Shown piece after piece: positions 15,204 through 23,466 of a stretch of 64,000 bases of DNA. The DNA is taken from the NCBI GenBank assembly GCA_002315375.1, contig DCHR01000036.1, forward strand, positions 3,953 through 67,952. Reading direction: 5' to 3'. The notes beneath the pieces are model-generated. The model ran no database searches, was not told the DNA's origin, and worked only from the letters and a program-made list of their open reading frames with translations. A program made the translations under genes and the position numbers. Each line of letters begins with the position of its first letter. The first letter of the stretch is position 1. This DNA is from Treponema sp. UBA1747. Its GTDB lineage: Bacteria; Spirochaetota; Spirochaetia; Treponematales; Treponemataceae.

Positions 15204-16249
15204 TCTGATACACCTCTCAAGGTTGAAGAAATTTCTGAACTTGTCTCAATTACTTTAATTATTACAGACAGAATGTTTCCGATTAAAATTGTATAAACCA
15301 TTCCAACAGGTGAAGTACCGGCACCTACGAGGAGGAAGGCTGTAATTCCGCATAAGAAAGCATAAAGGAATTTTCCGAATTTTGTTGACGGAACCGTTCC
15401 AAACCACTGGAGCATAAACAGAGAGAAAAACAGTGTTCCGCTTGAAAAAAGTGCAAGAATAATGTCGCCAGAATTGAAGGTTCCTCCGAAAAACATTGGA
15501 GCGAAAAGTCTTACAAGAACCAGGTAAACTACAAGGAATACGGAAGGAATTTTCCAGTCAATAGAATCGTCAGAAAAAAGAACAATTGAAGAAAACAAAG
15601 TAAGAATATTGAATCGGAAAGCCGGAATCAGACTTTTTGAATCCCAGAGGAAAGAAATATATCCGTCAGGAACATAAACCTTAAGAAATTTAAAAACATA
15701 TTTATTGAAAAGGCCGGTTATAAAAGAGTCTGTTTTGAAAACAGTAAATATTCCACTTTGAATAAGGCTCAGGGATGGATTTTTGAATTCAAGGATTTCT
15801 GATGTAACAAGAAATCCGGGAAAGAAAGACTGTCCGATAAACCAGGCAATAAGAACCGAAAAAGCAACAGTATTAACCCACACGTTTCCAGGGTTGCTGG
15901 AAATAATTTTTACACCAAGCATTACAAAGAAAACGATGAAAGCTGCAATTACAGGAGGAAAGGTTTCCGGAAGAAGCATTCCCGTAAAAATTCCCTGTAG
16001 AAGGGACCCGAAAACATAGTAAACCGGTTCTTTTTTTGTAAGAAAACGAATAAGGAATACTAAAAAAGAAGCCAGAGCACAGGAACCGATTACTGTTAAT
16101 GCGCTGTAACTTTTATATATAAAAAGACAGATAATCTGTAAAAGAAGAAGAATAAGTATTCGTAAATTTATACTTGTTAAAGAGGCCTTTTTATAGATAA
16201 AGGGTCTGACTATAGCATATTTTTTTCTAAACAAAAGAGAAGTTTTCAT
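15200..16249 (-). CDS. RnfD-like membrane subunit without the covalent-FMN threonine motif
   Basis: 349 residues with about nine hydrophobic helices. Alignable RnfD landmarks are SNPGNVWVNTVAF (about 115-127, matching NPFNPA), DSIDWKIPS (about 225-233), and a C-terminal block with TVPSTKFGKFLYAF and GTSPVGMVYTILIGN. The site where RnfD reads SGATP(L), with covalent FMN on Thr, reads TDSFITGLF here, and the following GS.GE motif is also absent. The gene overlaps both neighbours by 1-4 nt, so translation is coupled throughout the operon. It probably still forms the membrane core of an Rnf-like assembly. Confidence 0.75.
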   Translation of the reverse strand: MKTSLLFRKKYAIVRPFIYKKASLTSINLRILILLLLQIICLFIYKSYSALTVIGSCALASFLVFLIRFLTKKEPVYYVFGSLLQGIFTGMLLPETFPPVIAAFIVFFVMLGVKIISSNPGNVWVNTVAFSVLIAWFIGQSFFPGFLVTSEILEFKNPSLSLIQSGIFTVFKTDSFITGLFNKYVFKFLKVYVPDGYISFLWDSKSLIPAFRFNILTLFSSIVLFSDDSIDWKIPSVFLVVYLVLVRLFAPMFFGGTFNSGDIILALFSSGTLFFSLFMLQWFGTVPSTKFGKFLYAFLCGITAFLLVGAGTSPVGMVYTILIGNILSVIIKVIETSSEISSTLRGVSE

Positions 16250-17520
16250 TATTCAGCCCCCATTTGCTTTTTCAACACTGTAATAACCTGACTCAAAGGA
16301 AGTCTGGACGGACAAACTGAATTACAAAGTCCGCATTCAGCACAGCCGGCAGCAGATGAAATATATTTTTCCGGAAGAGGAAGACTTTCAATCTTGTATC
16401 TGTATAAAAGGTCAGGAGCAAGGTTTCTAGGGCATATATCCCGACAATTACCGCAGTCAATGCAAGGATAACTTAACTGTTCAGGAGTTCTTCCTTCAGA
16501 AACAAAAGAAATTGATTTAACATATTTTGTTACCGGAATATTTCTGCAGGAACTGGAATTTCCCGTAACATGTCCGTTAACAATTATGATGTTAGGTTTT
16601 CTTGTAAAACCGCCTATCTGCTTTACAAGATCATCCATTGTAGTTCCAAGTCTCACATTAAGAACACAGTTTACAGGAATACAGTTACCTGTGAACTGAA
16701 CAAGGCGTTCTACAGGAGGAATACCCAAACCAACAGCTTTGTAAACTTCATACATGGTTGAAGAATCCACAAAAAGATCTTCTTCTGAAAGCTGGATGTC
16801 TGCTTTTTTATTGGCTTTATTATAAGCAGAACAGATTTCTTTCCTGAAACCCGAAGGATATTTCTTTGAATTAACGTAGAAAAGTTTTTCTGAAGGTGTA
16901 ACATCCTGGGACTTGTTTTCAAAGGCACTGTCTACAATAAAAAGAATGTTTGAAATCTTTGCGGCATAAGCTGTTATTTCAGCGCCTTTTCTGACTTCAT
17001 TAAAAAACTTTGTGGAAACAAAAGTATCTGTAAGTCTGACAGGATCTTCATCAAACATCCTGACAACAAGAGCCTGAGCCCTGGAATCAGAAATCTGGGT
17101 TGCAAGAGATACAGGATCTGAAACCCTGAAGGTATTTACGACACCGTTTTCGGCCATTTTGCCGCATACAGTCTGTGGCGAAAGATTTTTCCAGTCAATT
17201 TCTTCCTGTTTTTTTCCTGTAAAGGAAAAGCTTCCGGCCAGCTTAATCTTAATCATCAGTTCCGGACGACCCGAAGCACTTACATCGGTAAAAATATCTG
17301 TTACTTCACCTGGAACCGGAGAATGAATCTTGCAGTCAGTTACTCCCTGAGGAACAGCAATTACCTGCCCTTCAGAAACAAAATTTCCAATCTTTACAAC
17401 AGGTTTGCATTGAACATCCTTTTCCTGAACTAAAGGAACTGTAACAAAACGCGGCAAAAAAGCATTTCGGGAAACTGAATATTTCTTTATAGATGATTTA
17501 ACATATGAAAATGTTGTCAT
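16249..17520 (-). CDS. RnfC-like subunit with both 4Fe-4S motifs but no NADH/FMN-binding motif
   Basis: 423 residues. The N-terminal barrel-sandwich part has GNFVSEGQVIA and IHSPVPGEV, typical of RnfC. The SLBB-like part has NVRLGTTMDDLVKQIGGF, and the C-terminus has two ferredoxin motifs, CIDCGNCRDICP and CAECGLCNSVCP. Between them, where RnfC has GIVGLGGAGFPT and the AECEP motif that bind FMN and NADH, this protein reads GVVNTFRVSDP and MFDEDP. So the fold is retained while the dinucleotide site seems lost. It is 4 nt overlapped with the upstream unknown membrane protein gene. Expected location: cytoplasmic face of the complex. Confidence 0.8.
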   Translation of the reverse strand: MTTFSYVKSSIKKYSVSRNAFLPRFVTVPLVQEKDVQCKPVVKIGNFVSEGQVIAVPQGVTDCKIHSPVPGEVTDIFTDVSASGRPELMIKIKLAGSFSFTGKKQEEIDWKNLSPQTVCGKMAENGVVNTFRVSDPVSLATQISDSRAQALVVRMFDEDPVRLTDTFVSTKFFNEVRKGAEITAYAAKISNILFIVDSAFENKSQDVTPSEKLFYVNSKKYPSGFRKEICSAYNKANKKADIQLSEEDLFVDSSTMYEVYKAVGLGIPPVERLVQFTGNCIPVNCVLNVRLGTTMDDLVKQIGGFTRKPNIIIVNGHVTGNSSSCRNIPVTKYVKSISFVSEGRTPEQLSYPCIDCGNCRDICPRNLAPDLLYRYKIESLPLPEKYISSAAGCAECGLCNSVCPSRLPLSQVITVLKKQMGAE

Positions 17521-18929
17521 TTACGCCCTCTTTTTGCTTTTCCTGTACTTTTTATCAATAAAAAAGCAAAAGAAATCAAAATAATAGCAAACTGTATAAA
17601 CGAAATAATTATACAGAATAAACTTAATCGGTGCGACCCGTTGGAAGCATAGCCTGCAGAAAAACTTTCTCCCTGTTTTTTCATGATTTTTTCAAATGCA
17701 TTGAACTGAAGAAGATCAATTCCATTGTAAACATTTTCAGCATAAGAAGGCGAATATTCCAGTACATCTTTTGAATATACAACTGAATCTCCGTTCTTTT
17801 CAAAACGGGAGAACTCTGTACCGGAAGCATTTTCGTAAACATAGTTCACTGATTTATAGGGAAATGATCGGATTTCGTAATCCCAGAGATAATATTCCTC
17901 CAAATCAGGAAGGTCAGCACTCTTTCGGGCTGCACTTACGGATGGAAGGGAAATACTACCGCCGGAAGCACTGTTATCAGTTCCCCCTGAAGAAAGAACC
18001 GAAAATCCGAAAGAAAGAACAGTTAATCCAAGCAAAGTACCAAAAATGATTTTTTCTTTTCCACCGTATAAAGGAACCGAAAATGAACTTCTGATCATAA
18101 CCGGATTGAAATGATTTTTCTTATACTGAAGAATCTTAACTTTTCTGAAAAGATAAAAATATGAATATTCAGACAAGAGGAGAAGAATAAAAATCAATCC
18201 TGATACAAAACCGGATGAAAAAACTGACAAAAGGGAAAATCCCAGAAGAACCATGTAAACATATTTTTTCAGAAGGATTTTTATGAAATCCCGCCTTCCA
18301 AAAATATTTGAAATAAGGAAAAGCAGAACAAGAAGAATGAAAACTGCAATTTCAGAAGATAAAAACGGAAAACTGAAGGTAAACAGAACAGGAAGTACTG
18401 TAAGACCTGCATAGAAAAACTTCTTTTTGCTGAAAAAAATCAGAAGACCTGCAAATATTGCTGCCAGAATCGGAATAATGAACGGATATTCTGATTTACT
18501 GTCTACTCCGCATTTTCCCTGCCCGTTTCTGGCTTCAGGAAGTCTGTTCAATACAGAACAAACCTGATTAAGCTTGTTTTTATAATAGACAGGAACATAA
18601 TAAAGTCTGTAGCTGTGAGTTTTATCAAAGAAATAATTGTTTCTTTTAAGAAGATAATCCATTGATTTCTGATTCAGGCTCATAAGAGCAATTTCACAGG
18701 AATCAGCTTTTAAATCTATAGGCAGATATTGATTTGAAAAACAGGTAACCTCATTGATTCCGGCCTGACCAAAGGAATTCTGAACATCAGAATCGGAAAC
18801 TGATTCAGGTACGTATAAAACTGAAAAACCTTTCCACAATTCCCCGCCCGGCATTTGTCTGAAAAAGAAAAGACAAAGAAAACAGGATAGAAGTAAAATT
18901 GAAGAAAAAATGCCGTAAAACTTTTTCAT
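17517..18929 (-). CDS. Unknown multi-pass membrane protein at the head of the Rnf-like operon
   Basis: 470 residues from the ATG at 18929; an alternative TTG start at 18962 adds 11 residues. No clear SD favours either. Residues about 1-22 are a signal anchor. An extracytoplasmic domain of about 120 residues follows, then a cluster of about six helices (about 145-270). Next is a second soluble region rich in Ser/Tyr (about 305-430) and a last helix, with a basic tail (GKAKRGRK). I recognise no family. The 4-nt overlap with the RnfC-like gene and the 4-nt-scale spacing throughout make it part of the same transcription unit, so a partner or assembly role is the reasonable guess. Confidence 0.65.
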   Translation of the reverse strand: MKKFYGIFSSILLLSCFLCLFFFRQMPGGELWKGFSVLYVPESVSDSDVQNSFGQAGINEVTCFSNQYLPIDLKADSCEIALMSLNQKSMDYLLKRNNYFFDKTHSYRLYYVPVYYKNKLNQVCSVLNRLPEARNGQGKCGVDSKSEYPFIIPILAAIFAGLLIFFSKKKFFYAGLTVLPVLFTFSFPFLSSEIAVFILLVLLFLISNIFGRRDFIKILLKKYVYMVLLGFSLLSVFSSGFVSGLIFILLLLSEYSYFYLFRKVKILQYKKNHFNPVMIRSSFSVPLYGGKEKIIFGTLLGLTVLSFGFSVLSSGGTDNSASGGSISLPSVSAARKSADLPDLEEYYLWDYEIRSFPYKSVNYVYENASGTEFSRFEKNGDSVVYSKDVLEYSPSYAENVYNGIDLLQFNAFEKIMKKQGESFSAGYASNGSHRLSLFCIIISFIQFAIILISFAFLLIKSTGKAKRGRK

Positions 18930-18965
18930 AACGCAGATTTTTAATCCGTATTTTTGGTACAAATT

Positions 18966-19436
18966 TTAAAGTGCGGAAAAAGCAAGGCCAATAAACAATC
19001 CTAAAGTGAAACCGACCATAACCTCCAGAGGTGTATGACCATTAACTTCCTTAACAGGTTCGTATTTATCGATTAAACCTTTCTTTTCCAAATCTTTACC
19101 CAGTTCATTAAGTTTCTGTGCCTGAATTCCGGAAGAACGACGTACTCCCATTGCATCACGGCATGTAACCATCATAAAACATGCACAAAGCATAAAAAGA
19201 TCTGACGTAACGCCGTTTCTAAAACCAACTGTTGTACAGACACTGGCAACCAGAGCCGAATGGCTCGATGGAAGTCCACCGGTTTTCCAGAGAAGAAGTG
19301 AAATCAACTCACCGATGCTGTGCACTTTTCCGTAAATGAGGTTAATTATGGTTTTGATAAACTGCGCTAAAAGCCAGCTGGTTACGCCTGCAAGAAAAAC
19401 AGGGTGTGTAAAGAAAAGTTTAACTTGCTCCCACAT
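18966..19436 (-). CDS. Divergent PAP2-family protein (DUF212, YuiD-like)
   Basis: 156 residues with four or five hydrophobic segments. The family motif GGLPSSHSA is at about residues 53-61, and RDAMGVRRSSG (about 93-103) and NGHTPLEV (about 129-136) are the other conserved blocks of DUF212. These proteins are related to membrane acid phosphatases/haloperoxidases; the natural substrate is not known. First gene of the compact minus-strand operon leading into the Rnf-like genes. No SD at the ATG; an extended -10 box lies 7 nt upstream, so a leaderless transcript is likely. Confidence 0.85.
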   Translation of the reverse strand: MWEQVKLFFTHPVFLAGVTSWLLAQFIKTIINLIYGKVHSIGELISLLLWKTGGLPSSHSALVASVCTTVGFRNGVTSDLFMLCACFMMVTCRDAMGVRRSSGIQAQKLNELGKDLEKKGLIDKYEPVKEVNGHTPLEVMVGFTLGLFIGLAFSAL

Positions 19437-19443
19437 AACAATA

Positions 19444-19452
19444 ATTTTACCA
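19444..19452 (-). promoter_or_regulatory. Extended -10 promoter for the DUF212/Rnf-like operon
   Basis: Minus-strand TGG-TAAAAT (-10 at 19444-19449), 7 nt before ATG 19436. No good -35 at 16-18 nt; the TGN extension compensates. The same TGGTAAAATT string precedes the cyclase gene. Confidence 0.5.
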
Positions 19453-19482
19453 TCTTTACTGTATTTTTACTAGAGAATTGTT

Positions 19483-19488
19483 TATTAT
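19483..19488 (+). promoter_or_regulatory. Candidate -10 box for the pseudouridine synthase gene
   Basis: TATTAT 8 nt before the ATG at 19497. The -35 is weak, so this is a tentative call supported by the shared leaderless geometry and the absence of any SD. Confidence 0.35.
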
Positions 19489-19496
19489 GGATAATT

Positions 19497-20426
19497 ATGG
19501 AATTCAAAGAGTTTTCTTTTGGCCAGGACGACGTGGACCGGCGTCTGGACAGAATTATCAGACGATTTTTACCTGATTCTCCCCTTTCTGAGATTTACAG
19601 TCTTATCCGAAAAGGACTCATCAGAATAAACGGAAAGAAGACGAAAGAAAACTACCACATCTGTAACGGAGATATTCTGAACGTAGCCGGGTTTCTGCTG
19701 GAAAAAAAGATTGAAAAAACGCCTGCACCTTCTGTTCCAGGCAAAAAGGGTCTGGAACTTGAGAATCTCATTGTATTCAGAAACGAACATCTTCTTGTAA
19801 TCAACAAGCCCTATGACATTACTGTTCATGGAGATGAAACGTCCCTGGATGTTCAGGTGAAAAACTGGTTTGAAGCTAATATTCAGAATAATTCCCTGTC
19901 ATTCAGACCAGGTCCCCTTCACAGACTGGACCGGAAAACCACGGGACTTCTTGTATTTTCCCTTAGCAATTCCGGGGCCAGATGGTTCACTGAAAACATT
20001 GAAAACCATGTAATTCGAAAATCTTATATGGGCATTATGCAGGGAAAATTCACGGAAGAAGAATACTGGGAAGATAAAATCTGTAAAAAAGAGGCACAGG
20101 GATTCGTTACTGTTGAAAAGGATGAACTAAACGGCAAAACCGCCCTTACAAGGGCAATTCCTTTGAAACACCAGAAGTTTCAGGAAAAAGACATTACACT
20201 GACCCAGTATGATATCGAAACCGGAAGAACACATCAGATCCGCGCACAGAGCAGTCTTCATGGCTTCCCGCTTCTGGGAGATACCGCATATGAAGGAAAG
20301 CCTCTGAAGAATCAATCCAGAGATTTTTATCTTCACGCCTGGAAGCTGACATTTCCTCGGGACAATCCCTTAAATCTTCCCGAAACCCTAATCTGTCCTC
20401 CTTCAAAAGATTTTTTATTTGTCTAA
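19497..20426 (+). CDS. RluA/RluC-family pseudouridine synthase
   Basis: 309 residues from ATG 19497; an upstream in-frame ATG at 19404 would overlap the divergent gene and adds no family sequence. An N-terminal S4 RNA-binding domain (about 12-65, VDRRLDRIIRRF and IRKGLIRING) is followed by the RluA catalytic domain. The catalytic Asp is in HRLDRKTTGLLVF (about residues 144-156), then GRTHQIRAQ and LGDTAYEG motifs. It isomerises specific uridines in 23S rRNA (RluC/RluD type) or another RNA; the exact target cannot be read. Divergent from the Rnf-like operon and followed closely by a P-loop/Asp23-like gene. Confidence 0.9.
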   Translation: MEFKEFSFGQDDVDRRLDRIIRRFLPDSPLSEIYSLIRKGLIRINGKKTKENYHICNGDILNVAGFLLEKKIEKTPAPSVPGKKGLELENLIVFRNEHLLVINKPYDITVHGDETSLDVQVKNWFEANIQNNSLSFRPGPLHRLDRKTTGLLVFSLSNSGARWFTENIENHVIRKSYMGIMQGKFTEEEYWEDKICKKEAQGFVTVEKDELNGKTALTRAIPLKHQKFQEKDITLTQYDIETGRTHQIRAQSSLHGFPLLGDTAYEGKPLKNQSRDFYLHAWKLTFPRDNPLNLPETLICPPSKDFLFV

Positions 20427-20447
20427 TATATTCATTTGATTTATACT
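20419..20447 (+). promoter_or_regulatory. Promoter of the P-loop/Asp23-like gene, overlapping the end of the previous gene
   Basis: -35 TTGTCT (20419-20424), 17-nt spacer, -10 TATACT (20442-20447). The ATG at 20454 is 6 nt after the -10 box; no SD. The -35 box overlaps the pseudouridine synthase stop codon. Confidence 0.55.
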
Positions 20448-20453
20448 GAAAAT

Positions 20454-21326
20454 ATGAAGTTAATCGATTTACTAAAAGAGAAATTCAGTCCCATGGTCGT
20501 GTACGCACTGGTTGGAGAAAGCGGAACGGGTAAATCTTTTCGTTCAAAAATCATTGCAGAAGAAAACGGTATACACGCCATAATTGACGACGGACTTCTT
20601 ATAATCGATGACAAAATAATTGCCGGACATACGGCAAAAAAAGAAAAAACTTATATGGGAGCAGTCAGAGCGGCACTTTTTGACGATAAAGCCCAGAGAG
20701 ATGAAGTGGCCAAGGCAATGAAACAGGCCAAAATAAAAAAGATTCTCCTTCTGGGAACCTCCGAAAAAATGGTAATGAAAATTGCCATGAGACTTCAGCT
20801 CCCACAGCCTTCCAAAATAATCAACATCAAGGAAATTGCAACAGAAGAAGAAATCCAGCAGGCCATTAAAAGCCGCCAGGTAGAAGGAAAACATGTCATT
20901 CCGGTTCCTTCAATCGAGGTAAAAAAAACATATCCGCAGATTTTCTCAAACAGCATTCATGAACTTTTCAGCAAAAAGAAAGGCCCTAAAAAAGTGATTA
21001 AACAGGGAGACGTGATGATTGAAAAATCAGTTGTTAAACCTGAATTCTCCAAGAAAGGCCGCATTGAAATTTCTGAAGCTGCCCTTACCCAGATGGTAAT
21101 GCATTGTGTAAACGAAACTGAACCGGATATTGTAATCAAAAAAATCAGTATTAAAACAAATGCTCACGGATATAAAATCATCATTACCATTGATGTTCCT
21201 TTCGGAACTCAATTAACCGGAAAAGTCCATAAACTTCAGGATTATATCATTGACCATATTGAAAGTTTTACCGGAATTCTGATTGAAGAAGTAAGTATAA
21301 TTATTGATAAAATCACCAAGCGTTAA
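20454..21326 (+). CDS. P-loop ATPase domain fused to an Asp23/Gls24-like domain
   Basis: 290 residues from ATG 20454 (a TTG six codons earlier is less likely). Residues 18-25 are a Walker A motif, GESGTGKS, and the next 150 residues form a small NTPase-like domain with an LLLGTSEKM strand. The last 85 residues (from about 200: GRIEISEAALTQMV, then VPFGTQLTGKVHKLQ and EEVSIIIDKI) match the alkaline shock protein 23/DUF322 pattern, found in cell-envelope-associated proteins. The two-domain fusion is unusual to me. Function unknown; a nucleotide-dependent switch linked to an Asp23-type scaffold is one possibility. Convergent with pcnB. Confidence 0.7.
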   Translation: MKLIDLLKEKFSPMVVYALVGESGTGKSFRSKIIAEENGIHAIIDDGLLIIDDKIIAGHTAKKEKTYMGAVRAALFDDKAQRDEVAKAMKQAKIKKILLLGTSEKMVMKIAMRLQLPQPSKIINIKEIATEEEIQQAIKSRQVEGKHVIPVPSIEVKKTYPQIFSNSIHELFSKKKGPKKVIKQGDVMIEKSVVKPEFSKKGRIEISEAALTQMVMHCVNETEPDIVIKKISIKTNAHGYKIIITIDVPFGTQLTGKVHKLQDYIIDHIESFTGILIEEVSIIIDKITKR

Positions 21327-21340
21327 AAAGCAAAATCGGT

Positions 21341-22465
21341 TTATTTTTCAGATTTTTTTGTTTCTTTAGGATCAGTTTCAGCCTTTTTTCTGGCCTTTTT
21401 AGGACTGGAAACATTTACTCCCAGATCTTTCAGAACCATTCTTACAGCATATTCCAGTTCTTTCCGCTGAGGATTCATAGGGAGAACAAAATTTCTGCAT
21501 TCGCGCCAGGTTCTGGCATAAAGTTCCGAGCTGCTGGTTTTGTTTTTTATTTCTTTTTCCCAGTCAGTAAGTCCCTTTGTAAAATCGTAAATGAGATAAT
21601 AAAGTTTTTTACCCTGGCGGGCGTCCCTGTCAGTTTTTACCAGTTCATCAAGAGCTGTAAGGCTTTTCATATAATCTTCTTCGAAGCGCTTATTGGAATA
21701 GATTATATGGCTTGCAGCCGGCTGAAGATACATGAAAACTTCGGCTTCCAGAGCATCATGAATAATTTCTGCGCTGTGACCGCCGTTTATAATCTTCAAA
21801 AGTTCTTCAGTAAGACGTGACGGAGAAATAGTACTCAAAAGACTTGAACTGTGACGGATTTTGGAACGGAGTGCATGAGACATTTTGGCATCTGTTGTAA
21901 CAGAATACTTGATGGCACGAATCATCCGGACAGGATCTTCAACAAAAATACGGTCCAGAGGAATTACAGGCTTCAAAACATGGCGCTTAATGTCCTTTAC
22001 TCCGTTTACGTAATCAATTACCTGTTCAAGAATAGGATCATAATAAAGAGCATTGATTGTAAAATCCCTTCTCATTACGTCTTCATCCATTGAACCGAAT
22101 TCATTTCCTACAGAGCCTTCTTCATTGGAACGGAATGTACTAACTTCAAAAATCTTTGAACCAAAAACTACATGAACGAGGCGGAATCTTCTGCCGATGA
22201 TACGGGAATTTCTGAAAAGACGCTTGATTTTACCCGGAGTTGCATCGGTTACGATGTCAAAATCTTTGGGAGTATTGCCTACTATGAGATCGCGTACAGC
22301 TCCGCCAACAATATATGCAGAAAAACCTGCGTCATGGAGTCTGTTGATAATAAAAACAGCATCGCGGTCTATTTTTTCAAGAGAAATATTATGTTCGTCT
22401 TTAGTATAAATTACGGCTTTCTGAACCGGTTTACCGAATTTATTGGTTCCGTATCTAATTAACAC
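21341..22465 (-). CDS. pcnB: Poly(A) polymerase / CCA-adding nucleotidyltransferase family
   Basis: 374 residues, probable GTG start. The class II nucleotidyltransferase signature stands at about 52-75: VGGAVRDLI followed by PKDFDIVTDA, with the two catalytic Asp residues. RIIGRRFRLVHV, DVMRRDFTINALYYDP and FVEDPVRMIRAIKYS are the other head/neck motifs, typical of bacterial PcnB-type enzymes. A basic, Lys-rich C-terminus (about 355-374) also fits poly(A) polymerases. It adds A or CCA to RNA 3' ends; the split between PcnB and Cca cannot be made safely by eye. It follows the hydrolase gene by 11 nt, suggesting co-transcription. Confidence 0.88.
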   Translation of the reverse strand: MLIRYGTNKFGKPVQKAVIYTKDEHNISLEKIDRDAVFIINRLHDAGFSAYIVGGAVRDLIVGNTPKDFDIVTDATPGKIKRLFRNSRIIGRRFRLVHVVFGSKIFEVSTFRSNEEGSVGNEFGSMDEDVMRRDFTINALYYDPILEQVIDYVNGVKDIKRHVLKPVIPLDRIFVEDPVRMIRAIKYSVTTDAKMSHALRSKIRHSSSLLSTISPSRLTEELLKIINGGHSAEIIHDALEAEVFMYLQPAASHIIYSNKRFEEDYMKSLTALDELVKTDRDARQGKKLYYLIYDFTKGLTDWEKEIKNKTSSSELYARTWRECRNFVLPMNPQRKELEYAVRMVLKDLGVNVSSPKKARKKAETDPKETKKSEK

Positions 22466-22476
22466 AATTCACGATA

Positions 22477-23418
22477 TTATAATTTTTTGCCAATCCACTC
22501 AAGTATATCATGCTCAACTTCTTCATGATTTACTTCATTTAATGGTTCATGGCGGTCACCTTCATAGCAGATTTCTTCAATATCCTGAACTCCGTTATCT
22601 ATATAAATCTTTATGAGGTTTTTGATGGTTTTCCCGTAATTTCCAACAGGATCTTCAGAACCGTACATAAACAGCAAAGGAAGATTCTGGGGAACTTTTT
22701 TCATATTTTCTTTTTTGTGTATATAACAAAGGCCTGTTGTCATGTCATGATAAAAAGAAGTTGTCAGAGGAAACTGGCACCAGGCATCAGAATCGTAAAG
22801 CATAACTGAAAGTTCATCAGAACTTGTCCAGGCATTAGGACTTTTTGGTTCCTTTATGCGTTTGTTATAGCTTCCGAAAGAAAGCTTTTTAAGGAAAGGA
22901 CTTGGCACATCACTTCCCTTGATTTTCTGAATAAGGCCTGCAATAACCTTTCCGGGACCTGAAACAGGCATAGGACCAGCTGTACCGCTTAAAATACACA
23001 AATCAACATCATTTCCATACATTTCAAGGAAGCCCTGGCTTACAAAAGAACCGAAGGAATGTCCCAGAAGAATTATTTTTTTGTCAGGAAAATCTTTTTT
23101 TACAGAATCAACCATTTCATGCAGGTCTTCAACAACCCGGAAAAAACCGTCTTTATCGGCAAGTTTTCCGAACATACCGGTTCCTTTTTTCTCTGCATTT
23201 TCAGCAGTACGTCCGTGACCGCGCATATCGTATGCATTCAGGACATATCCGTTTTCAGCAAGAATTGAACCGATCCGGTCATAACGAAGGGAATGTTCAC
23301 ATAAACCATGATGTAACTGGACAACTCCTTTTATTCCTGTTTCTTCATCAGGAATCCAGCGATTAACTGCAATTTCAAATCCATCACTCATAGTAATAAA
23401 GAAGTTTTTAACCATCAT
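22477..23418 (-). CDS. Alpha/beta hydrolase, lysophospholipase/monoacylglycerol lipase-like
   Basis: 313 residues. The alpha/beta hydrolase fold is marked by the oxyanion-hole motif HHGLCEHSLRY (about 37-47), the family string YDMRGHGRT (about 63-71), the nucleophile elbow GHSFGSF (Ser about 121), an Asp in GSEDPVGNYG (about 258) and a His in GDRHEPLNE (about 287-290): a complete Ser-Asp-His triad. This is the serine aminopeptidase/PldB-type hydrolase group that acts on lysophospholipids or monoacylglycerols. No signal peptide, so cytoplasmic. GAGG precedes the tandem ATG start. Divergent from the RumA-type gene. Confidence 0.85.
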   Translation of the reverse strand: MMVKNFFITMSDGFEIAVNRWIPDEETGIKGVVQLHHGLCEHSLRYDRIGSILAENGYVLNAYDMRGHGRTAENAEKKGTGMFGKLADKDGFFRVVEDLHEMVDSVKKDFPDKKIILLGHSFGSFVSQGFLEMYGNDVDLCILSGTAGPMPVSGPGKVIAGLIQKIKGSDVPSPFLKKLSFGSYNKRIKEPKSPNAWTSSDELSVMLYDSDAWCQFPLTTSFYHDMTTGLCYIHKKENMKKVPQNLPLLFMYGSEDPVGNYGKTIKNLIKIYIDNGVQDIEEICYEGDRHEPLNEVNHEEVEHDILEWIGKKL

Positions 23419-23430
23419 ATTTATGCCTCA

Positions 23431-23459
23431 TTCAATAAAATCTTGATTTCCTTTATAAT
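23431..23459 (+). promoter_or_regulatory. Promoter of the RumA-type methyltransferase gene, leaderless geometry
   Basis: -35 TTCAAT (23431-23436), 17-nt spacer, -10 TATAAT (23454-23459). ATG 23467 is 7 nt downstream of a perfect -10 box and has no SD. Confidence 0.6.
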
Positions 23460-23466
23460 TCTTAAT

